A stretch of DNA of 64,000 nt, from assembly GCA_964503315.1 (NCBI GenBank), contig CAZCZL010000005.1, forward strand, positions 1-64,000, given 5' to 3'. The position numbers were made by a program, and so were the translations under genes. The notes under the pieces were generated by a model. The model did no database searches, was not told the origin of the DNA, and saw nothing but the letters and a program-made list of their open reading frames with translations. This stretch comes from FEB-12 sp964503315. GTDB taxonomy: Bacteria; Zixibacteria; MSB-5A5; GN15; FEB-12. Of the stretch, positions 25,197 through 33,736 are shown one piece after another (position 1 is the first letter of the stretch; each line of letters starts with the position of its first letter).

Positions 25197-25347
25197 CCAG
25201 ACGTTGTCTGGACTGGTCCGCTTCGCGCTTGGCTATGAGTGGCAATTGAGTATCCCACCATGAATGGTGGGGTACGAAATCAGTAGTCGATCGCGGAAGT
25301 AATACTTCCGTTCAGTCGAATTTGACGCGATGAAGGGAGACTGATTC
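25197..25347 (+). other. Intergenic palindromes after pruA
   Basis: Three hairpins follow the stop codon: CCAGAC/GTCTGG (25197-25211), an 11-bp stem GTATCCCACCA/TGGTGGGGTAC with a TGAA loop (25250-25275, one wobble), and GGAAGT/ACTTCC (around 25295-25309). None has a T tract, so they look more like repeat elements or mRNA 3'-end structures than classic terminators. Confidence 0.5.
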
Positions 25348-26004
25348 ATGCGAAAGTTCACTGGCACCCTGATCCTGATCGTGACGGTTGTTGCCGCCTC
25401 GCTCTGGGCACAAGCACCCGACGTTGATTCGACCCAGCCAAAGCAGATTGGCAAGTACAGCGACCTTCTCGAACGACTGCAGGCCGCTGACATGACCATT
25501 GACTTCAGCGAACTTCGTCAGTCGTATATCCAATCCGATGAGTACAAGCCGTACAGGGACGACATCCTTGAGAGCCAGACCAAGATGCAGAAGGCGCTGA
25601 AGAAGAGGAATTTCGCCGAAGCCCGGACCGCAGCGGAGTCGATCCTTAACAGTGATTATCTTAATCTCGAAGCACACATGGTTTGTGAGGTAACCTCAGA
25701 TTCGCTTGGGGAAATCAGCCGCGCACATTTTCATGGATGGGTTTGCGACGGCCTGCTTGACGCGATATTGGCCAGTGGCGATGGGCTGTCCCAGGCAACC
25801 GCATACCATGTGTTGACCGTAAGCGAGGAATACGTGGTACTCGATGTTCTAGGACTTCAGTCGCGGGGGCAATCGCTCGAGCATGCTGACGATGGAACGT
25901 CGTATGATATTTTCAAAGTCAAAGATAAGAACAGCGGCGAGAAACGCGAGGTCTATTTTAACATCACGCCAATGATGGCCGCGCTGGACAAGATGTTTGA
26001 CTAA
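25348..26004 (+). CDS. Secreted DUF4919-like protein
   Basis: The protein has 218 residues with a signal peptide (M-R-K-F-T-G, hydrophobic core, L-W-A-Q-A). The body has F-S-E-L-R-Q-S-Y near residue 53, a TPR-like helical stretch (F-A-E-A-R-T-A-A-E-S-I-L), a G-D-G-L-S segment and a C-terminal E-V-Y-F-N-I-T-P. This pattern fits my memory of the DUF4919 family of Bacteroidota-type secreted proteins, whose function is unknown. A diverged paralogue lies at 40811-41572 on the other strand. A GGAGA sequence precedes the ATG. It stands alone with no obvious operon partner. Confidence 0.8.
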   Translation: MRKFTGTLILIVTVVAASLWAQAPDVDSTQPKQIGKYSDLLERLQAADMTIDFSELRQSYIQSDEYKPYRDDILESQTKMQKALKKRNFAEARTAAESILNSDYLNLEAHMVCEVTSDSLGEISRAHFHGWVCDGLLDAILASGDGLSQATAYHVLTVSEEYVVLDVLGLQSRGQSLEHADDGTSYDIFKVKDKNSGEKREVYFNITPMMAALDKMFD

Positions 26005-26108
26005 TCGGTATAGCGGGAAGAGTCTGCACAGGATGGGCTCTTCCTGACAATAGCGGGAATGCAGAAATCGTAATCACGTCCAATCGGACGACACTATCCA
26101 TTGGATCA

Positions 26109-26137
26109 TTGTGATCTCCTATAGATTCTACCAATAT
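26109..26137 (+). promoter_or_regulatory. Candidate promoter giving a leaderless transcript
   Basis: TTGTGA, 17-nt spacer, CAATAT. The predicted transcription start coincides with the ATG at 26144. Both boxes are weak, so this rests mainly on spacing. Confidence 0.35.
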
Positions 26138-26143
26138 TGACCC

Positions 26144-26710
26144 ATGCTTCCTGAATTCTTCGCGATAATTGGTGCCATCATCGGCTCGCTCGGCGGGCTC
26201 TACTATCTATATGATACCATCACCGGCAGAGCCCAACCCAACCGTGTGACATGGCTGTTGTGGGGGATCTTTCCACTAATCATCTTTGTCGCGCAAAGGG
26301 CGCAAGGGATAGAGAGTATTTCCTGGACCTCGTTGGTTGCGGGGCTTGTGCCATTGCTCGTTGTCGCGGCGTCATTCTTCAACAAAAAGGCGTACTGGAA
26401 AAGCGCTCCGCGCGACTACTATCTGATGGCCGCGGCATTGATCGGTATCATTCTGTGGGCAATCACGGATAACCCGAACCTGGCTCTGTTGTTCTCGCTG
26501 GTGGCCGATATACTGGCGGCTATCCCGACACTCATCAAGTCGATCAGTCATCCGCGATCAGAAAGTTGGATCGGATATAGTATCAGCGCGATCGGTTTTG
26601 GGATTAGTCTACTGTCGGTGCAGATCTTCGATTTCGAGAATGCGGCATTCGTAGCGTATGTGTTTGTCCTCAACGCGGCCTTTGCGGTGTTGGCATCACG
26701 GCGAAGGTAG
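26144..26710 (+). CDS. Six-helix integral membrane protein, PQ-loop-like
   Basis: The protein has 188 residues and about six hydrophobic helices. The two halves look like internal repeats: one contains Q-P-N-R-V-T-W-L-L-W, the other H-P-R-S-E-S-W-I-G-Y, each followed by a long hydrophobic helix. This recalls the PQ-loop/semiSWEET arrangement of small transporters, but the match is weak and the function is unknown. No Shine-Dalgarno is visible. TTGTGA-N17-CAATAT ends exactly 6 nt before the ATG, so the mRNA may be leaderless. Confidence 0.75.
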   Translation: MLPEFFAIIGAIIGSLGGLYYLYDTITGRAQPNRVTWLLWGIFPLIIFVAQRAQGIESISWTSLVAGLVPLLVVAASFFNKKAYWKSAPRDYYLMAAALIGIILWAITDNPNLALLFSLVADILAAIPTLIKSISHPRSESWIGYSISAIGFGISLLSVQIFDFENAAFVAYVFVLNAAFAVLASRRR

Positions 26711-26807
26711 TTCGTTGTCAACATAGATGTCGGGTTTCGCTGTGTTTCTCCTTGAGAAGTTCTGATTTCTTTGAGAAGCCACTCAACCCGACCTACAGCT
26801 CAATTTC

Positions 26808-26833
26808 GGGCAGACGGGGACGTCTGCCGCGCA
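26808..26833 (+). repeat. Hairpin repeat GGGCAGACG...CGTCTGCC, copy 1
   Basis: GGCAGACG and CGTCTGCC form an 8-bp stem around GGGA, followed by GCGCA. A nearly identical copy starts 48 bp downstream. Confidence 0.75.
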
Positions 26834-26855
26834 AATGGTGGAGTTGCGGATAATC

Positions 26856-26881
26856 GGGCAGACGAGGACGTCTGCCGCGCA
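26856..26881 (+). repeat. Hairpin repeat GGGCAGACG...CGTCTGCC, copy 2
   Basis: It is the same as copy 1 apart from one loop base (AGGA) and is followed by another TGCCGCGCA fragment. Such tandem intergenic palindromes resemble REP elements. Confidence 0.75.
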
Positions 26882-26908
26882 CACTGCCGCGCAGATAGTG
26901 GCTGCCAC

Positions 26909-26937
26909 AAAAAAACGGCTCCCGAGAGGGAGCCGTT
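26909..26937 (-). terminator. Terminator of the cytochrome gene
   Basis: AACGGCTCCC and GGGAGCCGTT form a perfect 10-bp stem with a 4-nt loop. On the minus strand it is followed by seven T residues. Confidence 0.92.
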
Positions 26938-26986
26938 CTTACTATCGAACAATCATCGAATAGTCAAAGAATAATCATCGAAGTGC

Positions 26987-27484
26987 TTACTTCGCGGCGA
27001 CCGGGTGAACCTGGGCTTTGGCCTTCTCGAAATCGAGCGGCTTAAAGTTGGTGTTACCTTCGGCCTTGTGGCATTTGGCGGTGCAGGTCTCGGCGGTCGG
27101 GACAACCAGACCAGCGGCGACCGCGGCCTTGCGACCGGCTTCCTTATCCGTATAGGCCTTCTTGCTCATGATGGCCGGCTTCTTGTATTCAGAGCCCGGG
27201 CCGTGGCAAGCTTCGCAGCCAACCGAGGTGATCATGGTGCCATCAGCCATCGCACCGGTCTGGTGGCAGCCAGCGCACTCGGGTTTGGCCTGTTCTTCGG
27301 GTTTCAGCAAATCCCAGGCCTTGGCATGACCGGTGGTCAGCCATGAATCATACTGGGCTTTGTGGCACATCTTGCATCCCTTTTCCGAACCGACATAGGT
27401 CGGTTTGGCCTGAGCGATAACAATGGCAGTCACCAGCATACCCATGGCGACTACGATCGCGATCAGGACAATCAGCTTTCTCAT
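26987..27484 (-). CDS. Exported tetrahaem cytochrome c
   Basis: The protein has 165 residues. The start at 27484 is set by AGGAGGT 6 nt upstream and by the signal or anchor segment that follows (M-R-K-L-I-V-L, ending around A-Q-A-K). Three standard haem motifs are present: C-K-M-C-H (37-41), C-A-G-C-H (70-74) and C-E-A-C-H-G-P-G (90-94). A fourth site reads C-T-A-K-C-H (134-139), a CX3CH variant. The layout resembles the cytochrome c554/c-prime family, with Y-V-G-S-E-K-G at the start and distal His residues such as T-G-H-A-K-A-W. It probably carries electrons in the periplasm. It has its own promoter and terminator, and no partner redox enzyme is adjacent. Confidence 0.92.
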   Translation of the reverse strand: MRKLIVLIAIVVAMGMLVTAIVIAQAKPTYVGSEKGCKMCHKAQYDSWLTTGHAKAWDLLKPEEQAKPECAGCHQTGAMADGTMITSVGCEACHGPGSEYKKPAIMSKKAYTDKEAGRKAAVAAGLVVPTAETCTAKCHKAEGNTNFKPLDFEKAKAQVHPVAAK

Positions 27485-27598
27485 TACGATACCTCCTAAT
27501 AGGACAAATTTGGTTGTCTCTATCTTTTCTTTTATACGTTCCTTCAGCCTTTTTCGTCCCAATAATCGCCCGAATTATCGACGAAAACGCTGGTAAAA

Positions 27599-27627
27599 AG
27601 GATATTGCGAGTCGCCATAGATGTCAA
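27599..27627 (-). promoter_or_regulatory. Promoter of the cytochrome gene
   Basis: On the minus strand, TTGACA, 17 nt, TATCCT. The predicted leader is about 108 nt. Confidence 0.65.
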
Positions 27628-27722
27628 GCTAATTGCATGTACCAGAGGGGAAAATCGGCCTGGGCGGCGACAAAAAACCTTGCGAACCGGAGGCTGAAGC
27701 CGTACGTTCTAGTGATATATTT

Positions 27723-28934
27723 ATGAAGATTCTGATAGTCACCCAGCATTTCCCCCCGGAGAGAGGCGCTGTACGGCGTCTTTTTGAGTTTGCGCGCCAT
27801 TTCGCAAGCCAGGGGCATGATGTCTCTGTGATGACTGCCATCCCGAACTATCCGGATGGGATCGTCCCCCCGAAGTACCGCGGCTCTTTCTTCTATATCG
27901 AAGAGATGGAAGGAGTTAAGGTTTACCGGAACTGGGTTTTGGCGGCCTCCAACCGCTATCCCGGGAAGCGGATGGTCGGGTTCATTATCTTCCTGCTTAC
28001 CTCGCTCATCAATTCGTTTCGGATAAAGACCAAGTTCGATGTCATCCTGGCATCAACTCCGCCGGTGACCACGCCATTGATCGGCTGGCTGCTCAGCAAA
28101 CTTCGCCGCACCAAACTGATCATCGAGATCCGCGACCTTCAGCCAGAATCGGCCGAGGATTTCGGGAATCTCAATCGGTCGCTGTTCACGCGTGCGCTGA
28201 AGAGATTGATGCACTGGCTGTACCGTCGTGCCGATCTGGTCGTGCCGGTGACCAGCGGGATGCGCGACTATCTGCTCGAGATCGGGCTCAAACCTGAACG
28301 AGTGGTCACGGTCAAATCCGGGTTCAGCTCTGAGTTTGTGGAGGCCGGCTATAACGGCGTCCGAAAGAAATTCGGCTGGGAAGAGAAGTTTTTGGTGCTC
28401 TATGCCGGCACGCTCGGCTGGGCGCATTCGCTTGAGACGGTTATCGAGGCTGCGCGTCAATTGACAGATCAGCCGGATATCTGTTTTGTTTTTGTCGGCG
28501 ATGGCCAGAAGCGTGAGGCGCTTGAGGGGATGGTCCGCGACTACGGTCTCAAGAATGTCGTTTTTGTCGGCTCGCAGCCGCTCGAGGTGATTCCGTATTT
28601 TCTCAAGACCAGCAATGTGCTGGTGCACAGCCTGAAGGATGTTCCGGTGACCCGAAGCGGCGTACCATCGAAGCTATACGAGTATATGGCCTCCGGGCGC
28701 CCGATCGTATTCGGCTCGCACGATGGCGAGGCGATCAACGAGCTGGAGAAGGCCGGTGGCGCGCTGGCGTTTCCGCCGGATAATCCGGAAAAGCTCTGTG
28801 ATCTGATCATGGCGCTGAAAGACGGAAAGATCGATGGCGAGCAGCTTGGCTCGAAATATCTGGAATACGCGCGCGATCACCATGCGCGCGAGCTCTGGGC
28901 GACCAAATATCTCGAAGCGATCCACAAGATCTGA
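27723..28934 (+). CDS. GT4-family glycosyltransferase (WbuB-like)
   Basis: The protein has 403 residues. ATG 27723 begins the classical Rossmann strand M-K-I-L-I-V-T-Q-H-F-P-P-E; the 30 codons upstream do not look like this family. The GT-B fold shows V-S-V-M-T-A-I-P-N-Y-P in the acceptor domain, Y-A-G-T-L-G-W-A-H-S at the start of the donor domain, and P-S-K-L-Y-E-Y-M-A-S-G-R-P-I with the E-x7-E type donor-binding region. It is close to WbuB, which transfers N-acetylfucosamine in O-antigen assembly, though the sugar used here is unknown. No Shine-Dalgarno is evident. Its proximity to wecB suggests a part in surface polysaccharide synthesis. Confidence 0.88.
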   Translation: MKILIVTQHFPPERGAVRRLFEFARHFASQGHDVSVMTAIPNYPDGIVPPKYRGSFFYIEEMEGVKVYRNWVLAASNRYPGKRMVGFIIFLLTSLINSFRIKTKFDVILASTPPVTTPLIGWLLSKLRRTKLIIEIRDLQPESAEDFGNLNRSLFTRALKRLMHWLYRRADLVVPVTSGMRDYLLEIGLKPERVVTVKSGFSSEFVEAGYNGVRKKFGWEEKFLVLYAGTLGWAHSLETVIEAARQLTDQPDICFVFVGDGQKREALEGMVRDYGLKNVVFVGSQPLEVIPYFLKTSNVLVHSLKDVPVTRSGVPSKLYEYMASGRPIVFGSHDGEAINELEKAGGALAFPPDNPEKLCDLIMALKDGKIDGEQLGSKYLEYARDHHARELWATKYLEAIHKI

Positions 28935-29013
28935 CCGTTCAAAATATCCGTTTTCTCCTGTCACTCCTGCCGGTATATTGGCGCACTAACCACTGTTGTG
29001 AGACGAGGTATCT

Positions 29014-30441
29014 ATGTGTAGTCAGCCCGGGACCGTCACCGCCCGCGAAAAACTTGATATCGCCGACCTTCCGTCGCTCCTGATCGGTGTCGACACGGTC
29101 GTCCCGACACTCCATGGCCCGAAGCGCTATATCAATTTCGACAATGCTGCCTCTACCCCGACTTTCCAGCCGATCGCCGAGTCAGTCACCTCATTTCTCA
29201 AGTGGTATTCCAATGTTCATCGTGGCACCGGCTTCAAATCACAGCTTTCGAGCTGGATGTATGAGACCTCGCGCGACCTGGTCGCGGATTTCGTGAAGGT
29301 CGATCTGGCGACACACGTTGTTATCTTCACAAAAAACACGACTGAGGCGATCAACAAGCTGGCAAACCGTTTTCCGCTCGACTACGATGATGTCGTCCTG
29401 ACCACGCTGATGGAGCATCACTCGAATGAACTCCCCTGGCGGCGTGTCGCGCAGGTGGAACATGTCGGGTTGAACCCAGACGGGACGATCAACAAAGAGC
29501 ATTTCGTAATGCTGTTGAAGAAGTTTGGCGGCAAAGTGAAGCTGGTGGCGATCACCGGCGCGTCGAATGTCACCGGCTACATCAATGATATCGAGTTCTT
29601 CGCGCAGGAAGCGCACAAGCATGGCGCGAAGATCCTGGTCGATGGCGCGCAGTTGGTGCCGCACCGCCCGGTCAATATGCGCTCGGGTGATTCGCCGATG
29701 CATATCGACTATCTCGTGTTTTCCGGCCACAAGATCTACGCGCCGTTCGGCGTGGGAGTGCTGGTGGTCGACAAAGAGACCTTCGAGCAGGGTGAGCCGG
29801 ATTCCGTGGGCGGCGGCGTCGTTGATATCGTCACACTCGAAGAAGCCTATTGGACGGATCTGCCGGACAAAGAAGAAGCCGGCACACCGGATATCATCGG
29901 CGTCGTGGCGCTTGGTAAAGCGATCAAGATGTTTGAAGCGATTGGCTGGGAGGCGATCATTGAGCATGAAGCCGACCTGACCGCGTACGCCCTATCGCAA
30001 CTTCGCGAGATCAAAGGGGTCACCCTCTATGGCGATACCGATCCGTCGAGCGCGGCGAATCGGCTGGGGGTGATTTCGCTCAATATCGGAGACCTTCCGC
30101 ACTCTCTGGCGGCCGCAATTCTCAGTTACGAAGGGGCTATCGGCGTCCGCTCCGGATGTTTCTGCGCGCATACCTATGTCAAATCACTCCTGCGGGTTTC
30201 GGATGAGAATTCAAAGCTGCTCGAGCAGCAGATATTGTCACGTGACCGTTCGCAGATCCCGGGCGCGATACGGATGTCGTTTGGCCTGTATAACACGCGC
30301 GCTGAAGTGGATGAATTTGTGCGGATGGTCAAGAAGATTGTCGCCGGTGATCATTTCAAAGGGTATATCCTGGACAAAGAGTCCGGCGAATGGACCCCGC
30401 CGCAGTTTAAACTCCAGTTTGAAGAGTATTTCAAGCTGTAA
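29014..30441 (+). CDS. Class V aminotransferase / cysteine desulfurase-like enzyme
   Basis: The protein has 475 residues. This PLP enzyme has the SufS/CsdA-type layout: Y-I-N-F-D-N-A-A-S-T-P near the start, M-E-H-H-S-N-x-L-P-W, V-D-G-A-Q, Lys240 in F-S-G-H-K-I-Y-A-P as the Schiff-base lysine, and Cys382 in R-S-G-C-F-C-A-H at the position of the desulfurase nucleophile. It is longer than SufS (about 410), with an insertion near 385-410 and a C-terminal tail. That points to a divergent subgroup, and the substrate could be cysteine or another amino acid. The stop is 6 nt before wecB, so the two are probably co-transcribed, although a shared pathway is not obvious. Confidence 0.85.
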   Translation: MCSQPGTVTAREKLDIADLPSLLIGVDTVVPTLHGPKRYINFDNAASTPTFQPIAESVTSFLKWYSNVHRGTGFKSQLSSWMYETSRDLVADFVKVDLATHVVIFTKNTTEAINKLANRFPLDYDDVVLTTLMEHHSNELPWRRVAQVEHVGLNPDGTINKEHFVMLLKKFGGKVKLVAITGASNVTGYINDIEFFAQEAHKHGAKILVDGAQLVPHRPVNMRSGDSPMHIDYLVFSGHKIYAPFGVGVLVVDKETFEQGEPDSVGGGVVDIVTLEEAYWTDLPDKEEAGTPDIIGVVALGKAIKMFEAIGWEAIIEHEADLTAYALSQLREIKGVTLYGDTDPSSAANRLGVISLNIGDLPHSLAAAILSYEGAIGVRSGCFCAHTYVKSLLRVSDENSKLLEQQILSRDRSQIPGAIRMSFGLYNTRAEVDEFVRMVKKIVAGDHFKGYILDKESGEWTPPQFKLQFEEYFKL

Positions 30442-30447
30442 TCACGC

Positions 30448-31524
30448 ATGAATATTCTCACTGTCGTCGGGGCGCGGCCGCAATTCATCAAAGCGGCGGC
30501 AGTCAGCCGGGAGATTGCCAACATCCCGGCGCTCTCCGAAAGAATCATTCATACCGGCCAGCATTTCGATGACAACATGTCGGAAGTTTTCTTCCGCGAC
30601 ATGCAGATCCCCGCGCCGGCTTACAATCTCAATATCAATTCCCTCTCGCATGGCGCCATGACCGGCCAGATGTTAGTGAAGCTTGAAGAGATATTTCTCG
30701 CCGAGAAGCCCGATATGGTGCTGGTTTATGGTGACACCAATTCGACACTCGCGGGCGCTTTGGCCGCGGTGAAACTGCATATACCGGTCGGCCATGTGGA
30801 GGCGGGATTGCGGTCTTTCCGGATGACGATGCCAGAGGAGATAAATCGGGTGATGACCGACCGGGTAGCCTCGCTTCTTTTTTGCCCCACTGATACGGCG
30901 ATGGCGAATTTGAAGGCTGAGGGAGTCGAGCGGTCGGGAGCGCGGATAGTCAAGTGCGGCGATGTTATGTACGACTGCGCGTTGTACTACGGAAAGATCG
31001 CCGAAGAGAAGTCGACCATTCTCGAATGTCTCAAGCATGAACAGTTTGCGCTCTGCACGGTTCATCGGGCGGAGAACACGGATGATCCCAAAAACCTGCG
31101 CGCGATATTTGAGGGGCTGGAACAGATAAACAGCGAGTGCCCGGTGGTCCTGCCGATCCATCCGCGAACTCGGAAGATAGTCGAATCACTTGGTCTCAAG
31201 ACCAACGTTACACTGCTCGAGCCGGTCAGCTATTTTGACATGCTGCGATTGCTGAGGAAGTGTGAGTTAGTATTGACAGATTCCGGCGGATTGCAGAAAG
31301 AGGCGTATTTCTTCGGCAAACCGTGTGTGACCTTGCGCGACGAAACCGAGTGGGTGGAGCTGGTGGAGGTGGGCGCGAACCGGGTGACGGGCGCGGATGC
31401 GCCGAAGATCGTCGCGGCGTTTCGGGAGATGCGTGGCAAGTCGGTTATCGCTGATCGTCGGCTGTACGGGGATGGGAACGCGGCGAGAAAGATAGCGGAA
31501 GAGCTGGCCAGTCTGAACTCCTGA
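30448..31524 (+). CDS. wecB: UDP-N-acetylglucosamine 2-epimerase (non-hydrolysing)
   Basis: The protein has 358 residues, typical for the family. It interconverts UDP-GlcNAc and UDP-ManNAc, the entry to ManNAc-containing envelope polysaccharides. The conserved blocks are intact: G-A-R-P-Q-F-I-K-A at the start, T-G-Q-H, G-D-T-N-S-T-L-A, H-V-E-A-G-L-R-S, P-E-E-I-N-R, T-V-H-R-A-E-N, and T-D-S-G-G-L-Q-K-E-A. These include the Asp, two Glu and His needed for epimerisation. It lies 6 nt behind the class V aminotransferase gene and downstream of the GT4 glycosyltransferase. Confidence 0.96.
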   Translation: MNILTVVGARPQFIKAAAVSREIANIPALSERIIHTGQHFDDNMSEVFFRDMQIPAPAYNLNINSLSHGAMTGQMLVKLEEIFLAEKPDMVLVYGDTNSTLAGALAAVKLHIPVGHVEAGLRSFRMTMPEEINRVMTDRVASLLFCPTDTAMANLKAEGVERSGARIVKCGDVMYDCALYYGKIAEEKSTILECLKHEQFALCTVHRAENTDDPKNLRAIFEGLEQINSECPVVLPIHPRTRKIVESLGLKTNVTLLEPVSYFDMLRLLRKCELVLTDSGGLQKEAYFFGKPCVTLRDETEWVELVEVGANRVTGADAPKIVAAFREMRGKSVIADRRLYGDGNAARKIAEELASLNS

Positions 31525-31552
31525 CTGCAGCACACGGTGATATTTTTCACTT

Positions 31553-31581
31553 TTGTCTGAATATTCAAATTTATACATAGT
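31553..31581 (+). promoter_or_regulatory. Candidate promoter of the LemA/TPM operon
   Basis: TTGTCT, 17-nt AT-rich spacer, CATAGT. The predicted leader is about 60 nt. Confidence 0.45.
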
Positions 31582-31647
31582 AGTAGTCATACAACCGGCC
31601 TGGCCGGGAAAACCTGATAGAAACAGCTATCGATACAAGGAGAACCC

Positions 31648-32280
31648 ATGAAGGTTTTCGCGATTATTCTCATCGTTCTGGTCCTGCTGGTGGTTATCCT
31701 CGGCGGGTGGATCTGGTCGGCTCGTGGCGGCCTGATCGAAAGAAATATGGGTGTCGACCAACAGTGGGCTCAGGTGCAGAATGTGTATCAGCGCCGGTTC
31801 GACCTGATCCCGAACCTGGTAGCGTCGGTTGATAACTTCATGCAACGTCAGCAGCAGACGTTGACCGAAGTGATCGCGATGCGTCAGCGAGTGATCGACC
31901 TGAAAGCTCAGGCGGATAACGCACTTGGTCAGCAAAATCCGGCATTGCTTGACTCTATCGCCGGACAACTCTCCCGCCAGTTGAATTCATTCATCAACGT
32001 GGTGGTTGAGCAGTATCCGGAGATCAAAGGTGACCAGAATTACGCTGACCTGATGGCGGCAATCGAGGGTTCGGAGAATCGTATCGCGCAGGAACGGAAA
32101 GCATACAACGATGTCGTGCGTGAGTACAATGTCTATCGCCAGAAGGGGGTCGGCCCGCTTATCGCCGGAGCGATCTTTGGTTTTCCATACGAGCGGACCT
32201 TTTTCGCGGCACAGGCGGAAGCGCAGACCGCGCCGAGCGTGCGCGACGCGTTCAACCAGGGTCAACCGAGCGGCAACTAA
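31648..32280 (+). CDS. lemA: LemA family membrane protein
   Basis: The protein has 210 residues. A single N-terminal membrane helix is followed by the long helical LemA domain, with the hallmark V-D-Q-Q-W-A-Q-V-Q-N-V-Y-Q-R-R-F-D-L-I-P-N-L, then Y-P-E-I-K-G-D-Q-N-Y and E-N-R-I-A-Q-E-R-K-A-Y-N. AAGGAG precedes the ATG. The family's biochemical role is unsettled. In many bacteria it sits next to TPM-domain genes exactly as here, and the three genes form one operon. Confidence 0.95.
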   Translation: MKVFAIILIVLVLLVVILGGWIWSARGGLIERNMGVDQQWAQVQNVYQRRFDLIPNLVASVDNFMQRQQQTLTEVIAMRQRVIDLKAQADNALGQQNPALLDSIAGQLSRQLNSFINVVVEQYPEIKGDQNYADLMAAIEGSENRIAQERKAYNDVVREYNVYRQKGVGPLIAGAIFGFPYERTFFAAQAEAQTAPSVRDAFNQGQPSGN

Positions 32281-32293
32281 CGAGTAGCGACCT

Positions 32294-33034
32294 GTGAAGC
32301 GACTGTTTCTTCTCGCTGGTTTATTCTCCCTTCTGTTGACTGTCTCAGTCGCGGCTAAGGAGACCATCAAATACGACGGTCCGGTCACTGATCTGGCCGG
32401 ACTGCTCTCGAAGTCTGAAGAACAGACGCTTGAGCAGAAGATCATCGGTTATCGCGATGGCTCGACCAACGAGATCGGCGTGCTGATCGTGCAGTCGCTC
32501 GATGGCAAGGCGATCGAAGATTTCTCCTACGATGTCTACAAGTCATGGGGGATCGGCGTCAAAGGGAAAGATAACGGCGTTCTGCTCGTTATCGCGCTGG
32601 ATGAACGTCGCACACGTATCGAAGTCGGCTACGGACTCGAGGGAGATCTGACTGATATTGAGTCCTCACGGCTTATCCGCAAGGACGCGCCGATGTCCGA
32701 CCTGTTCCGACAGGGGAAATTCGCCGACGGGATAAACGCGGGGATCGATGGGATCATCCAGGCGATAGGCGGCGAGTATAATCCGCCGAAGAAAAAGAAG
32801 AGCAAGAAGGATATTCCATTTCCGATAATCGGTCTGGCGATCTTCATGCTCCTTTTTGTGTTGCCTGCCATCAAGCGAAGCGCACGCGGTTCCAACTGGA
32901 CCATGGGTGGGCCGTTCGGCGGATTTGGTGGTGGAATGGGTGGAGGACGCGGCTTTGGCGGTGGGGGCGGCGGCGGTGGATTCAGTTTTGGCGGTGGATC
33001 ATCCGGCGGCGGCGGCGCGTCGGGTGGATGGTAA
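32294..33034 (+). CDS. TPM-domain protein with glycine-rich tail
   Basis: The protein has 246 residues with a GTG start. A signal peptide (to about V-A-A-K) leads into the TPM domain: V-T-D-L-A-G-L-L-S, N-E-I-G-V-L-I-V-Q-S-L, K-D-N-G-V-L-L-V-I-A and R-I-E-V-G-Y-G-L-E-G. A C-terminal transmembrane helix follows, then a tail made almost only of Gly, Ser and Phe ending in G-G-W. This is the YgcG/TPM layout, facing the periplasm. TPM domains have been linked to photosystem repair and phosphatase activity in plants, but the bacterial role is unknown. It lies 13 nt after lemA. Confidence 0.92.
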   Translation: MKRLFLLAGLFSLLLTVSVAAKETIKYDGPVTDLAGLLSKSEEQTLEQKIIGYRDGSTNEIGVLIVQSLDGKAIEDFSYDVYKSWGIGVKGKDNGVLLVIALDERRTRIEVGYGLEGDLTDIESSRLIRKDAPMSDLFRQGKFADGINAGIDGIIQAIGGEYNPPKKKKSKKDIPFPIIGLAIFMLLFVLPAIKRSARGSNWTMGGPFGGFGGGMGGGRGFGGGGGGGGFSFGGGSSGGGGASGGW

Positions 33035-33045
33035 GGTGAAGTAAG

Positions 33046-33681
33046 ATGGCGACACTGGCAGACAAGTATTTTTCGAAGAATGACATGGACGCGATCGAGA
33101 GGTCGATCGCCGAGGCTGAATCGCGCTCGGCCGGAGAGCTTGTTGTACAGATTGCTTCGCGCTCCAAGAACTGGCTGTTAGAAAAGACGCTGGTCGCCTC
33201 ACTTTTTGGCATCGGCGCGCTCATAAAGGGACTCCTGCTGACTCGTGAACAGAATTGGGGATACTACTATAATTTTACGCAGGGAGCGCTTTTTGGCCTG
33301 GTCGGATTTCTTGTCGCCTTTTTTGTGATAGGATGGCTGCTCAAGAACCGGAAGCGGTGTCGCGGTATAGTCTGGAAACGCGGACTTGAGCTTTTTTCTC
33401 AGTTGACCCCGACCAAGGGTCAGACCGCCGTCCTCATATTTGTTTCTCTTGAAGAAGGACAGGCCGCGGTAGTGGCCGACAAGTTGATCGCTTCAAAACT
33501 CCCGGCGGATTACTGGGATAAACCGCACGCCATGATCATGCGCGGCTTCAAGGCCGGGGCGCACGCCGAGGGGATAATTGAGGCGATCCAGGAGATCGGC
33601 AACCAGTTGGCCAGCCACTTCCCGCGTCAATCTGACGATGCGAATGAACTGCCGAACCGCCCGACGATCCTCGATCGCTGA
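33046..33681 (+). CDS. Second TPM-like membrane protein
   Basis: The protein has 211 residues and no signal peptide. It opens with a TPM-type N-terminal segment (I-E-R-S-I-A-E-A-E-S-R-S-A-G-E-L-V-V-Q-I-A). Two transmembrane helices (about residues 50-100) interrupt this, and the second half of the TPM fold follows (T-A-V-L-I-F-V-S-L-E-E). The domain appears split by a membrane hairpin. Together with lemA and the preceding TPM gene it forms the common LemA-TPM-TPM set; the gap is only 11 nt. Confidence 0.85.
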   Translation: MATLADKYFSKNDMDAIERSIAEAESRSAGELVVQIASRSKNWLLEKTLVASLFGIGALIKGLLLTREQNWGYYYNFTQGALFGLVGFLVAFFVIGWLLKNRKRCRGIVWKRGLELFSQLTPTKGQTAVLIFVSLEEGQAAVVADKLIASKLPADYWDKPHAMIMRGFKAGAHAEGIIEAIQEIGNQLASHFPRQSDDANELPNRPTILDR

Positions 33682-33701
33682 TCCTGCCCCTCCGAAATCA
33701 C

Positions 33702-33730
33702 TTGCCTGACAGGTCAAATCGGCCATAACA
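33702..33730 (+). promoter_or_regulatory. Candidate promoter giving a leaderless antiporter transcript
   Basis: TTGCCT, 17-nt spacer, ATAACA, ending exactly 6 nt before the ATG at 33737. There is no Shine-Dalgarno in front of that ATG. Confidence 0.4.
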
Positions 33731-33736
33731 TGGACT

